From Nocardia sp. alder85J (GTDB lineage: Bacteria > Actinomycetota > Actinomycetes > Mycobacteriales > Mycobacteriaceae): DNA of 64,000 nucleotides. Below, piece by piece: positions 42,238-50,658 of this stretch (positions within the stretch are counted from its first letter, which is position 1; each line of letters starts with the position of its first letter). The notes beneath the pieces were generated by a model. It was not told the origin of the DNA and ran no database searches. It worked only from the letters and a program-made list of their open reading frames with translations. The stretch lies in the NCBI RefSeq assembly GCF_020176955.2, contig NZ_JAIUCZ020000016.1:96315-160314 (forward strand). Reading direction: 5' to 3'. The position numbers and the translations under genes were made by a program.

Positions 42238-43401
42238 ATGGCGCGCACTCTGCTGGTGACCAACGATTTTCCGCCGCGGCCCGGTGGCATCCAGTCGTAT
42301 GTGCACACGCTGGCGATGCAGCTGCCGCCGGATCAGCTGGTGGTGTACGCGCCGCGCTGGCGCGGCGACAGTCACCTGCGGTTCGATGCCCGGCAGCCGT
42401 TCCAGGTGGTGCGCCACCCCACCACGCTGATGCTGCCGACGCCGCTGGTGCTGCGCCGGGCGGCGAAGCTGCTGCGCGACGAGCGGTGCGACACCGTGTG
42501 GTTCGGAGCCGCGGCGCCCTTGGCGTTGTTGTCGCCGCTGCTGCGGGGCGCGGGGGCGCGGCGGATCGTCGCCAGCACCCACGGTCACGAGGTGGGCTGG
42601 TCGATGCTGCCCGCGGCCCGGCAGGCGTTGCGGGCGATCGGCAACACCACCGACACCGTCACCTACGTCAGCAAGTACACCCGCCGCCGGTTCGCCGCCG
42701 CGTTCGGTCCGCAGGCGGCGCTGGAGTATCTGCCGCCGGGGGTCGACAGCACGGTGTTCCGGCCGGATCCGGCGGCACGGCAGGAGTTGCGGGCCCGGTA
42801 CGGGCTCGGCGAGCGGCCGACCATCCTGTGCCTGTCCCGGCTGGTGCCGCGCAAGGGGCAGGACGCGCTGATCGTGGCCATGCAGGAGATCAAGGAGCGG
42901 ATCGACGGCGCGGTACTGGTGATCGCGGGCGGCGGGCCGTACGAGGATCGGCTGCGCGGCCTGGTCGCGGCCACCGGGCTCACCGGCGACGTGGTCTTCA
43001 CCGGCCGGGTGCCGGCGGCGGAACTGGCCGCGCACCACACCATCGCCGACGTGTTCGCGATGCCCAGCCGCACCCGTGGCGCGGGCCTGGATGTCGAGGG
43101 GCTCGGCATCGTCTACCTGGAGGCGTCGGCGACCGGCGTGCCGGTGGTGGCCGGAAGGTCCGGTGGCGCCCCGGAAACCGTGCTCGAGGGTGAGACCGGC
43201 ACGGTGGTCGACGGCCGTTCGCAGCGGGAGATCGTGGACGCGCTCGTCGACATCCTGTCCGATCGCGACGCGGCCGCGGCGATGGGCGCGAAGGGCCGGG
43301 CCTGGGTGGCCGACCGGTGGCGGTGGGACGTGATGGGCGGGCGGCTACGGGAACTGCTCGACCTCACCGTGCCGTCCGATTCTGTCGGGTTCTCGAGCTA
43401 G
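42238..43401 (+). CDS. pimB': GDP-mannose-dependent phosphatidylinositol monomannoside mannosyltransferase
   Basis: 387 aa GT-B family 4 enzyme that adds the second mannose during PIM synthesis on the cytoplasmic face, leading to lipomannan and lipoarabinomannan. PPRPGGIQSYV glycine loop, HGHEVGW, GVDSTVFRP, LSRLVPRKGQD and the E-x7-E block EGLGIVYLEASATGVPVV are present. Position next to NlpC/P60 and the Rv2186c/2185c-like genes matches Rv2188c. Stop codon overlaps the -10 box of the next gene. Confidence 0.92.
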   Translation: MARTLLVTNDFPPRPGGIQSYVHTLAMQLPPDQLVVYAPRWRGDSHLRFDARQPFQVVRHPTTLMLPTPLVLRRAAKLLRDERCDTVWFGAAAPLALLSPLLRGAGARRIVASTHGHEVGWSMLPAARQALRAIGNTTDTVTYVSKYTRRRFAAAFGPQAALEYLPPGVDSTVFRPDPAARQELRARYGLGERPTILCLSRLVPRKGQDALIVAMQEIKERIDGAVLVIAGGGPYEDRLRGLVAATGLTGDVVFTGRVPAAELAAHHTIADVFAMPSRTRGAGLDVEGLGIVYLEASATGVPVVAGRSGGAPETVLEGETGTVVDGRSQREIVDALVDILSDRDAAAAMGAKGRAWVADRWRWDVMGGRLRELLDLTVPSDSVGFSS

Positions 43402-43404
43402 GCT
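43399..43404 (+). promoter_or_regulatory. -10 box overlapping pimB' stop
   Basis: TAGGCT begins with the pimB' stop codon; seven bases then the ATG at 43412, so a leaderless start is likely. Confidence 0.45.
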
Positions 43405-43411
43405 CACCGGC

Positions 43412-43804
43412 ATGAGCAGTATTCAGATCGCCGACCAGACCTTCGTCGCGGCCCCGGGTGCCGCGGTGGCCGGGCTGCTCGCCGACCCGGGCCGCTGGCG
43501 CGGCTGGTGGCCGGATCTGTCGCTCGAGGTCCGAGAAGACCGGGCCGACAAGGGAATTCGCTGGACCGTGGCCGGCGCGCTCACCGGTACCATGGAAGTG
43601 TGGCTGGAGCCCTGCCTGGACGGGGTGGTGCTGCACTATTTCCTGCACGCCGAGCCGCAGCAGCCGGTGCCGCCGCGGGCGCTGTCGGTCGCCAATCGGG
43701 CTCGCCGGGTGGCCGGGCGCACGATGGCCTTCGAGATCAAGGCCCGGCTGGAGGCCGGTCGTCCGGCCGGTGTCGCCCCCGGCGCACCGCACCGGGCCGC
43801 CTGA
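43412..43804 (+). CDS. SRPBCC-like conserved protein (Rv2186c-type)
   Basis: 130 aa, START/SRPBCC-like: a beta strand DQTFVAAPGAAVAGLLADPGRWRGWWPDLSLEV and late helix RARRVAGRTMAFEIKARLEAGR. The fold binds hydrophobic ligands. It precedes a second SRPBCC gene and an ArsA-like ATPase in a block conserved among mycolata; the joint function is unknown. Confidence 0.75.
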   Translation: MSSIQIADQTFVAAPGAAVAGLLADPGRWRGWWPDLSLEVREDRADKGIRWTVAGALTGTMEVWLEPCLDGVVLHYFLHAEPQQPVPPRALSVANRARRVAGRTMAFEIKARLEAGRPAGVAPGAPHRAA

Positions 43805-43863
43805 GCCGGGTTACCGCACAACGTAATTCAGCCCCTACTACCGATAAGGAAGCGCTGTCTGTC

Positions 43864-44301
43864 ATGGCCGACCGGACTCAGAGGTCGATCATCATCGATG
43901 CCCCGTCGGATCGGGTGATGGCCGTCATCGCCGATCTGGAGTCGTATCCGGAATGGGTTTCGGCGGCGCGTTCGGTGGAGATTCTCGACAAGTTCGGCGA
44001 CGGCCGCGCCCAGACCGCGCGTTTCGTGCTGGACGCAGGGGTGGTCAAGGACACCTACGTGCTGTCCTACACCTGGCGGCCCGACGGCAAGGCCGTGAGC
44101 TGGCATCTGGTCACCGGTGAGCTACAGAAGGCGCAGGACGGCAGCTACGAGCTGATCGACCAGCCCGACGGCGCCACCCAGGTCGTGTACGAACTCACCG
44201 TCGACCTGACCATCCCGATGATCGGCATGTTCAAACGCAAGGCCGAGAAGGTCATCACCGACACGGCGCTGAAGGAACTCAAGAAACGGGTCGAAGGCTG
44301 A
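43864..44301 (+). CDS. SRPBCC/polyketide cyclase-like protein (Rv2185c-type)
   Basis: 145 aa. Clear SRPBCC start TQRSIIIDAPSDRVMAVIADLESYPEWVSAARSVEIL and end MFKRKAEKVITDTALKELKKRV. Predicted lipid- or aromatic-binding carrier. AAGGAAG lies 13-14 nt upstream of ATG 43864, slightly far. The stop overlaps the probable CTG start of the next gene (CTGA), suggesting coupled translation with the ATPase. Confidence 0.85.
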   Translation: MADRTQRSIIIDAPSDRVMAVIADLESYPEWVSAARSVEILDKFGDGRAQTARFVLDAGVVKDTYVLSYTWRPDGKAVSWHLVTGELQKAQDGSYELIDQPDGATQVVYELTVDLTIPMIGMFKRKAEKVITDTALKELKKRVEG

Positions 44302-45569
44302 CGGACGCTCCGGCAACTCCTCTGGAACTCTTCATAGGCAAGGGCGGGGTCGGCAAGACGACGCTGGCGTGCGCCACCGCGATCACCCGGGCCCGCGCCG
44401 GCCACCGGGTGTTGCTGGCCTCCCTCGATCAGGCGCATTCGCTCGGCGACGCGCTGGGCCTGCCGATCCCGCGCGACCCCGCGCCCACCGCCGTGCTGCC
44501 CGGACTGGACGTGCTCGAAATCGACTCGCTGGCACTGGTCGAGGATCGGTTCGCGGCGGTGGCGCCGCTGCTGTCCGGGGTCGGCCGGGAGCACGGCGTC
44601 GACCTGGCCGCGCTCGATCCGGCGGAGCTGACCGGGCTGCCGGGGGTGCAGGAGTTGTTGCTGCTGGTGGAGATCGGCCGGTTCGCGGGCACCGGCGACT
44701 GGGACGCGATCGTGCTGGACTGTCCGCCGACGGCCGACCTGTTGCGCATCCTCTCCGCGCCCGCGACCCTGCTCGGCTATCTGGATCGGATCTGGCCCAC
44801 CTCCGCCCGGATGCCCGGTCTCAGCGGTGGCGACCTGCGCCGGACCCTGGTCGCGCTGGCGGTGGACCGCATCGCCGCCGAGGTGGCCGCCGCCCGCGAT
44901 CTGCTCGCCGACCGCACCCGGACCGCGGCGGTGCTGGTCACCGCCGCGGAGCGGGTGGCGCTCGCGGAGTCCGCGCGGGTGCGGTCGGCCGCGGCGCTGC
45001 TGGGGCTGCGGCTGGATCGGGTGGTGGTCAACAAGGTGCTGCCACCGCAACCGCCGGTGCCGGCCGACGCCCATCCGGCGGCGCACTGGTACGACCGGCA
45101 GCGTGGCGCCCAGCTGCGCGCGGTCGACGAGCTACGCGGCCGATTTCCGGGTATCCCGGTGGCGATCACCGAATACGGCGACGCCGAGCCGGTCGGGATC
45201 GAAGGGCTGGCCGGGCTGGTTCCCGCTCCGTCCGGCGGCACGACGGGCCAGGGTGACGGCCGGGATCCTATGCTGGGCGGCGATGTGAACTCCGGCCGTG
45301 CCCGCGCCGGTGAACCGCTGGTCGGGCTGGAATCCGGGGCGGGCCTCGGTTCGGTGTTCACACTGCGGATGCAGGTGCCCGTCGCCGACCCGGCGACGTT
45401 GCGGCTGGGACGAGTGGAGGACGATTTGATCGTGGGAGCGGACGGGGTCCGGCGCCGGATGCGCCTCGCGCCGGTGTTGCGGCGCTGCGTCGTCGACGCC
45501 GCCGAACTCGACGGTGATCAGTTGATCGTGCGCTTCCGCCCCGACCCCGAGGTGTGGCCCGATGAATGA
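44298..45569 (+). CDS. ArsA/GET3-like ATPase (Rv2184c-type), CTG start
   Basis: About 423 aa. The P-loop GKGGVGKTT lies at residues 15-23 if translation starts at the CTG at 44298; the first ATG/GTG/TTG (GTG 44409) comes after the P-loop and cannot give a working protein. The CTG overlaps the SRPBCC stop as CTGA, like the GTGA/ATGA junctions elsewhere in this window. DCPPTADLLRIL is the switch region. ArsA-like ATPases move or insert client proteins; in mycolata this one travels with SRPBCC genes and the client is unknown. Confidence 0.8.
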   Translation: MTDAPATPLELFIGKGGVGKTTLACATAITRARAGHRVLLASLDQAHSLGDALGLPIPRDPAPTAVLPGLDVLEIDSLALVEDRFAAVAPLLSGVGREHGVDLAALDPAELTGLPGVQELLLLVEIGRFAGTGDWDAIVLDCPPTADLLRILSAPATLLGYLDRIWPTSARMPGLSGGDLRRTLVALAVDRIAAEVAAARDLLADRTRTAAVLVTAAERVALAESARVRSAAALLGLRLDRVVVNKVLPPQPPVPADAHPAAHWYDRQRGAQLRAVDELRGRFPGIPVAITEYGDAEPVGIEGLAGLVPAPSGGTTGQGDGRDPMLGGDVNSGRARAGEPLVGLESGAGLGSVFTLRMQVPVADPATLRLGRVEDDLIVGADGVRRRMRLAPVLRRCVVDAAELDGDQLIVRFRPDPEVWPDE

Positions 45570-45930
45570 CGGCAGCGCGGCCGGGCACTCGACCGCCGAC
45601 CACATGTCCGAATTCACCGAGGAGCTGCGGCTGCTCGCCGAAACCCTGCTGGAGCGGGTGGAACCGGTGCTGCGCCGGGCCGCCGCCGACGACCGCCCGG
45701 AATGGGACGGCTGCGGCTGGTGCCCGCTGTGCGCGACCGCGGCGCTGGTGCGTGGCGAGCACCACGAGGCGGTGGCCACGATCGCCGCGCACGGCACCGC
45801 CATCGTGACCGTGCTGCGTGAGGCGCTCGCCGGGGTGCCGGTCGACCCGGTGGCGCCGGACCGCCCGGAGCCCGCGCAACGGCCCGCTTCCGCCCGCTAC
45901 CAGCCGATTCCGGTCCAGATCAAGTCATGA
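45562..45930 (+). CDS. Conserved hypothetical with CxxC-type motif (Rv2183c-type)
   Basis: 122 aa. Helical SEFTEELRLLAETLLERVEPVLRRAA, then GCGWCPLCATAALVRGEHHE with three Cys that could bind zinc, then a Pro-rich tail. Overlaps the ATPase gene by 8 bp and the kinase gene by 4 bp, so it belongs to that operon. Function unknown. Confidence 0.75.
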   Translation: MNDGSAAGHSTADHMSEFTEELRLLAETLLERVEPVLRRAAADDRPEWDGCGWCPLCATAALVRGEHHEAVATIAAHGTAIVTVLREALAGVPVDPVAPDRPEPAQRPASARYQPIPVQIKS

Positions 45931-46991
45931 CCACACAGCTCGGGCGGGAACGGCCGCTGACCGTCGGCATCGATGTCGGGGGCACCAACATCCGCGCCTC
46001 GGTGGTCGACGGCGCCGGTGACGTGCGCGACACCGTGCAGGCTCCGACCCCGCATTCGGAGCGGGCGCTGGAGGACGGATTGGCCCGGGCGGTGCGGGAA
46101 CTGCGGGCCCGGCACGCCATCGGCGCGGTCGGACTGGCGGTCGCGGGTTTCGTCGACGAGACCCGGACCGCCGTGCGTTTCGCCCCGCACCTGCCGTGGG
46201 AGGACACGCCGGTGGCGCGCCGGCTGTCGGATCGCTTGGGGCTGCCGGTGATCCTGGAGCACGACGCCAACGCCGCGATGTGGGCCGAATACCGGTTCGG
46301 CGCGGCCGCCGGGGCCCGCAACGCGGTACTGGTGGCGATCGGCACCGGAATCGGGGCGGCGCTGCTGGTCGGCGGCGAGCTGTACCGCGGCAGTTACGGT
46401 GTCGCACCGGAACTGGGCCATCTGCAAGTGGTGCCGAACGGCAGGTCCTGCCCCTGTGGCAAGCGCGGCTGCTGGGAGCGCTATTGCAGCGGAACCGCTC
46501 TGGTGGACACCGCGATCGAGGCGCTGGCCACCGATCCGCTGCGCTCCACCATCCTGGCCCGGGAGGTCACCCGGGATCCCGGCTCCCTGACCGGACGGCG
46601 GGTAGCCGGCGCGGCGCAGGACGGCGACCCGGTGGCCATCCAGGTGATGCTGGAATTCGCCGGCTGGCTGGGCCTGGGCCTGGCGGCCGTCAGCGACCTG
46701 TTCGACCCGGACCTGATCGTGGTCGCAGGCGGCGTGAGTTCCTCGGCGGCGCTGTATCTCGACGATGCCCGCGACCACTACGCCGCCGCCATCACCGGCG
46801 CCCGGCACCGCCCGCTGGCCCGCATCCGCACCACGCAACTGGGTGAGGCGGCCGGCATGATCGGCGCCGCGGAACTGGCGCGGGCCGCGCTGGCACCCGA
46901 ACCGGACCCGGCCGCCGCGCCGGATCCGGCCCCGAACACCCCGTCGGGCCAGGACTCCACGACCGACGGCAAAGCTCCGGCGCACCGCTGA
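45927..46991 (+). CDS. ROK-family glucokinase
   Basis: 354 aa. GIDVGGTNIRA ATP/phosphate loop, EHDANAAMWAEY catalytic Asp, GTGIGAALL, and the ROK zinc motif CPCGKRGCWE. The likely reaction is ATP-dependent phosphorylation of glucose, though other sugar specificities exist in the family. A 35-residue Pro/Ala tail is extra. ATGA overlap with the previous gene. Its product, glucose 6-phosphate, is also the presumed substrate of the cyclase at 22592, but the genes are far apart. Confidence 0.85.
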   Translation: MTTQLGRERPLTVGIDVGGTNIRASVVDGAGDVRDTVQAPTPHSERALEDGLARAVRELRARHAIGAVGLAVAGFVDETRTAVRFAPHLPWEDTPVARRLSDRLGLPVILEHDANAAMWAEYRFGAAAGARNAVLVAIGTGIGAALLVGGELYRGSYGVAPELGHLQVVPNGRSCPCGKRGCWERYCSGTALVDTAIEALATDPLRSTILAREVTRDPGSLTGRRVAGAAQDGDPVAIQVMLEFAGWLGLGLAAVSDLFDPDLIVVAGGVSSSAALYLDDARDHYAAAITGARHRPLARIRTTQLGEAAGMIGAAELARAALAPEPDPAAAPDPAPNTPSGQDSTTDGKAPAHR

Positions 46992-47064
46992 ACGGCCCGA
47001 TACAGCGGTGGTTCGAGGCTGTGAATTCCCCGTTGCGGGCTTGGTCACCGCTGTACCCCGGCGG

Positions 47065-47070
47065 TAGAGT
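47065..47070 (+). promoter_or_regulatory. -10 box upstream of plsC
   Basis: TAGAGT; a start near 47077 would leave a leader of about 73 nt ending in a good ribosome site before 47150. Confidence 0.4.
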
Positions 47071-47149
47071 CGGCAACATATGGCGGGGACCGTGGGCGGC
47101 CGACGATGCTCCCCACGGATGGCGAGATCGATCCTCCGGAAAGGACGCG

Positions 47150-47875
47150 ATGTTCTACTGGCTGCTGAAGTTCCTCTTGGTGGGACCTTTTCTCCATTTC
47201 TACAATCGGCCTCGCGCCGAGGGTGTGGAGAACATTCCGGCCAACGGTGCAGTCATCCTCGCCGGGAACCATCTGTCGTTCACCGACTGGTTGTTCACTC
47301 CGCTGATGAGCCCGCGCCGCATCACCTATCTGGCCAAGGCCGAATACTTCACCACCCCCGGCCTGAAGGGCCGCCTGCAGAAGTTCTTCTTCTCCGGCAC
47401 CGGCCAGTACCCGATCGACCGCCGCGGCGCCGACACCGCCGAGGACGCCCTGATCACCGCCCGCACCCTGCTCGAACAGGGCCGCGTCGTCGGCCTGTAC
47501 CCCGAGGGCACCCGCTCCCCCGACGGCCGCCTGTACAAGGGCAAGACGGGAGTGGCCCGCCTGGCCCTGGAGACCGGCGTCCCGGTCATCCCCGTCGCCC
47601 TCACCGGAACCGACGAGGTCTGCCCGCCCGGCCCGTTCAAGTTTCGCCGCCGCCCGGTCACCGTCCGCTTCGGCAAGCCGATCGACTTCTCCCGCTACGA
47701 GGACATGGGCGGCAACCGTTTCATCGAGCGCTCGGTCACCGACGAGATCATGTACGAGCTCATGCGGATGTCCGGCCAGGAATACGTCGACGTCTACGCC
47801 GCCAGCCTGAAAAAAGGCGTCCCCTCCGGCAGCCGCCCCGACGCGGACCGAACCCCCGAATCCCTCGCGAGCTGA
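47150..47875 (+). CDS. 1-acylglycerol-3-phosphate acyltransferase (PlsC family)
   Basis: 241 aa. Acylates lysophosphatidate or a related acceptor at the membrane. NHLSFTDW (NH-x4-D catalytic), RLQKFFFSGTGQYPIDRRG, YPEGTRSPDG and VPVIPVAL are the four family blocks. GGAAAGGA lies 5 nt before the ATG. Matches the Rv2182c position. Ends in a hairpin. Confidence 0.9.
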   Translation: MFYWLLKFLLVGPFLHFYNRPRAEGVENIPANGAVILAGNHLSFTDWLFTPLMSPRRITYLAKAEYFTTPGLKGRLQKFFFSGTGQYPIDRRGADTAEDALITARTLLEQGRVVGLYPEGTRSPDGRLYKGKTGVARLALETGVPVIPVALTGTDEVCPPGPFKFRRRPVTVRFGKPIDFSRYEDMGGNRFIERSVTDEIMYELMRMSGQEYVDVYAASLKKGVPSGSRPDADRTPESLAS

Positions 47876-47881
47876 AAGAAC

Positions 47882-47904
47882 GCCCGGGTGATCTCCACCC
47901 GGGC
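47882..47904 (+). terminator. Hairpin after plsC
   Basis: 9-bp perfect stem (47882-47890 with 47896-47904), 5-nt loop, 6 bp after the stop. Confidence 0.75.
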
Positions 47905-47925
47905 CCCACACCGCGCCTCCCATTC

Positions 47926-48122
47926 CGGTCACCAATCCGCAGACCGGCCACCCGGATCGCGCTGCCCGCCTCACCTCCGGCCTGTGCCACCAGCAGACAG
48001 CCCCGACACCCGACTCACCCCGGTTCGCGGTCACCAACCAGCAGGCCGGACCCCCCAATTCGTCACCCCCCTCACCTCCGCTAACGGTCACCCCCCAAGC
48101 AGCCCCGACATCCGGCCCACCC
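47926..48122. repeat. Degenerate 102-bp direct repeat, two copies
   Basis: Copies begin at 47926 and 48028 with CGGTCACCAAYCMGCAGRCC and share CCTCACCTCCG, a CAGCCCCGACA block and an ACCC end at matching offsets. Old tandem duplication. Confidence 0.65.
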
Positions 48123-48162
48123 GCTGAAGGCCCGGTCACCACCGAGTAGGCATACCCCGAAT

Positions 48163-48254
48163 GTTCTCGGCCCGTCTCGATTCTGGACTGACGGAGCGGG
48201 GGAGCGAAGCGGAGGAGCGGAGGAGGGAAGAATCGAGACTCAGGGGCCGAGAAC
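48163..48254. repeat. Imperfect inverted repeat (foldback)
   Basis: Arms 48163-48184 and 48229-48254 are complementary except for a 4-base insertion; the loop is purine-rich. Could be a large terminator or the remnant of a MITE-like element. Confidence 0.6.
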
Positions 48255-48267
48255 CCGCCGCAGCGAA

Positions 48268-48307
48268 GCGAAGGCCAAAAACACAGAGCGAAGGCCAAAA
48301 ATACAGC
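48268..48307. repeat. 20-bp tandem pair
   Basis: GCGAAGGCCAAAAAYACAGM twice in tandem, just downstream of the exonuclease gene's 3' end. Confidence 0.7.
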
Positions 48308-48315
48308 CCGAAACC

Positions 48316-48804
48316 TCAAGCCCGGCGGTGGGTCTCTATCGCCTCGAACTTCGCCAGGTTGTGCCGAGCATCCGCCAGAGCGCTGTGAGCATCCGCAGGC
48401 ACCGGCGGCAACACCGGCCGCCCGTGATGCTCCCAATGCTGCCTGAGCTCGTTGGTATACCGCGGCAGCGCGGTGGGAAGGTCCACCATCGACCCCCACA
48501 ACTGGCACAGCGCGACGTGATCATAAGCACTCACCCAGGCCCACAATTCGGGGTTGACACCGGGCCGGGGAAGCAGGAACCGAAAGAGGTCGTCACGAAT
48601 CCGATCCCGGCTGCGCCACAGCGGCGAACCGGGCGAGGGCAGCTTCGGCAGCACATTCCGCCGGACCCACGGCCCGGCCTTCTCCGGATCGAATTCCGTT
48701 GAGACCGCGTAATATTCGCGCCCATCCTCACAGACCACGCCGATCGAGACCAGATCGATGGTGACCCCGTCCTCGATGAACTCGCAGTCGTAAAAGTATC
48801 TGAG
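48316..48804 (-). CDS. 3'-5' exoribonuclease AS-type (Rv2179c-like), start codon unclear
   Basis: About 163 aa if it begins where homologues do. RYFYDCEFIEDG carries the first two catalytic acids (D-x-E) of the DEDD fold; ADAHSALADARHN near the C-terminus carries the others. Yet the codon at the usual Met position is CTC (48804) and no ATG, GTG or TTG precedes it in frame before a stop. The first standard start (GTG 48738) lies after the catalytic D-x-E. So either a rare codon (ATC 48810, CTG further upstream) starts it, or a base differs from the true sequence, or the gene is damaged. Rv2179c is an RNA exonuclease. Confidence 0.7.
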   Translation of the reverse strand, partial: LRYFYDCEFIEDGVTIDLVSIGVVCEDGREYYAVSTEFDPEKAGPWVRRNVLPKLPSPGSPLWRSRDRIRDDLFRFLLPRPGVNPELWAWVSAYDHVALCQLWGSMVDLPTALPRYTNELRQHWEHHGRPVLPPVPADAHSALADARHNLAKFEAIETHRRA

Positions 48805-48942
48805 TGCGATCGTTCCGCTCCCTCGCCGTCGCCGTCGCAGGCCCCGTCCGGACCGGCGATCGCCTCGAGGTTACGACCCCGCCGGACCACGATCGTTCAT
48901 CACCCCCTACCTCCGGGTTACCGTTCGCTTTCGAGGGGTCTC

Positions 48943-48948
48943 TATTCT
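48943..48948 (+). promoter_or_regulatory. -10 box of leaderless aroG promoter
   Basis: TATTCT, six bases before the GTG at 48955. Confidence 0.6.
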
Positions 48949-48954
48949 TGACTG

Positions 48955-50340
48955 GTGAACTGGACTGTCGACGTACCCATCGACCGCCTGCCGGAGTTGC
49001 CGCCGCTGCCCACCGAGCTGCGCCGGCGACTGGACGACGCCTTGTCACGCCCCGCGCTGCAACAGCCGTCGTGGGACCCGGAGACGGCCGGAAAGATGCG
49101 CACCGTACTGGAGAGCGTGCCGCCCATCTGCGTGCCCGCCGAAGTCGAGGAGCTGCGGATGCGGCTCGCGGAGGTCGCCCGCGGGGAGGCCTTCCTGTTG
49201 CAGGGCGGCGACTGCGCCGAGACCTTCGCCGACAACACCGAGCCGCACATCCGCGGCAATATCCGCACCCTCTTGCAGATGGCGGTGGTGCTCACCTACG
49301 GCGCCAGCCTGCCGGTGGTGAAGGTGGCTCGGATCGCGGGCCAGTACGCCAAGCCCCGCTCCGCGGACCTCGACGCCCTCGGCCTCAAGTCCTACCGCGG
49401 CGACATGATCAACTCGCTGGTCGCCGACGAGGCCCTGCGCGCGCACGACCCGTCGCGGCTGGTCCGGGCCTACGCCAACGCCAGCGCCGCGATGAACCTG
49501 GTCCGCGCCCTCACCGGCGCCGGCATGGCCGACCTGCACGCCGTGCACGACTGGAACCGCGACTTCGTCGCCCAGTCCCCGGCGGGCGCCCGCTACGAGC
49601 AGCTGGCCGAGGAGATCGATCACGGCCTCCGGTTCATGACCGCGTGCCGGGTCCAGGACCCCAGCCTGCAGGCGGCCAAGATCTACGCCAGCCACGAGGC
49701 GCTGGTGCTCGACTACGAGCGCGCGATGCTGCGCCTGGCCGAGAACTCCGCCGGTGATCCGGTGCTGTACGACCTGTCGGCGCACTTCCTGTGGATCGGC
49801 GAGCGCACCCGGCAACTCGACGGCGCGCACATCGGTTTCGCGGAGCTGCTCGCCAACCCGATCGGCCTGAAGATCGGCCCGACCACCAGCCCGGAGCTGG
49901 CCGTCGAGTACGTCGAGCGGCTCGATCCGCACAACGAGCCGGGCCGGCTCACGCTGGTCGCCCGGATGGGCAACGGCAAGGTGCGCGACGTGCTGCCGCC
50001 GATCATCGAGAAGGTGCAGGCCACCGGTCACCAGGTGATCTGGCAGTGCGATCCGATGCACGGCAACACCCACGAATCCTCCACCGGATACAAGACCCGG
50101 CACTTCGACCGCATCGTCGACGAGGTGCAGGGCTTCTTCGAGGTGCACCGCTCGCTGGGCACCCACCCGGGCGGCCTGCACATCGAGCTGACCGGTGAGA
50201 ACGTCACCGAATGCCTCGGTGGCGCCCAGGACATCTCCGACCTCGACCTCGAGGATCGCTACGAGACCGCCTGCGACCCGCGCCTCAATACGCAGCAGTC
50301 GCTGGAGCTGGCCTTCCTGGTCGCCGAGATGCTGCGATGA
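48955..50340 (+). CDS. aroG: Class II 3-deoxy-D-arabino-heptulosonate 7-phosphate synthase
   Basis: 461 aa, first step of the shikimate pathway (phosphoenolpyruvate plus erythrose 4-phosphate). Class II blocks LLQGGDCAETFADN (metal Cys), RIAGQYAKPRS, LKIGPTTSP, WQCDPMHGNTHES (metal ligands) and HIELTGENVTECLGG are intact. In mycobacteria the enzyme is feedback-inhibited and partners chorismate mutase. GTG start without a ribosome site. Confidence 0.96.
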   Translation: MNWTVDVPIDRLPELPPLPTELRRRLDDALSRPALQQPSWDPETAGKMRTVLESVPPICVPAEVEELRMRLAEVARGEAFLLQGGDCAETFADNTEPHIRGNIRTLLQMAVVLTYGASLPVVKVARIAGQYAKPRSADLDALGLKSYRGDMINSLVADEALRAHDPSRLVRAYANASAAMNLVRALTGAGMADLHAVHDWNRDFVAQSPAGARYEQLAEEIDHGLRFMTACRVQDPSLQAAKIYASHEALVLDYERAMLRLAENSAGDPVLYDLSAHFLWIGERTRQLDGAHIGFAELLANPIGLKIGPTTSPELAVEYVERLDPHNEPGRLTLVARMGNGKVRDVLPPIIEKVQATGHQVIWQCDPMHGNTHESSTGYKTRHFDRIVDEVQGFFEVHRSLGTHPGGLHIELTGENVTECLGGAQDISDLDLEDRYETACDPRLNTQQSLELAFLVAEMLR

Positions 50341-50364
50341 CGGACCGGTAGCGCGACATTGTTC

Positions 50365-50658
50365 ATGCTCTTCCGCGGCGATTTCACCCGATGGGTGGAG
50401 GAGGCCGACCGTACTATCCTGCGGCTGTTGCGCGACCGCGACCGCGACGGTGCCCCGTCGGAGGTCGTGTTGCGCGACGGCAGCCGATTGCTGATCTTCA
50501 ACATCTCCTGGGGTTACGACCCGAAGGGGGCGACCGCGCAGGTCACCACGAATATCAGCCCGAGCATCGAGGGCGCACCGGTCGAGCTGTTCACCACCAA
50601 CGCGGTGCTCGCGATCAACGATCCGGAGACCGGCGCCCCGCTGCTCGCCGTCGCCTGA
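50365..50658 (+). CDS. Conserved hypothetical protein
   Basis: 97 aa soluble beta-rich protein: EEADRTILRLLRDRDRDGAPSEVVLRDGSRLLIFNISWGYD, TTNISPSIEGAPVELFTTNAVLAIND. No family recognised. ATG 50365 or TTG 50359; no clear ribosome site. Its 3' end is part of a 29-bp tandem duplication that includes the stop codon. Confidence 0.5.
   Translation: MLFRGDFTRWVEEADRTILRLLRDRDRDGAPSEVVLRDGSRLLIFNISWGYDPKGATAQVTTNISPSIEGAPVELFTTNAVLAINDPETGAPLLAVA

Larger units (their letters stand above)
47876..48315. other. Repeat-rich intergenic region
   Basis: 440 bp without a supported gene: terminator of plsC, a 102-bp degenerate direct repeat, a foldback structure and a 20-bp tandem pair (see separate entries). 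Confidence 0.6.

Noticed and set aside
47080..48084. 334-codon frame overlapping plsC and running into the repeat region
   Set aside because: Out of frame with the acyltransferase motifs and Pro/Arg-rich throughout.
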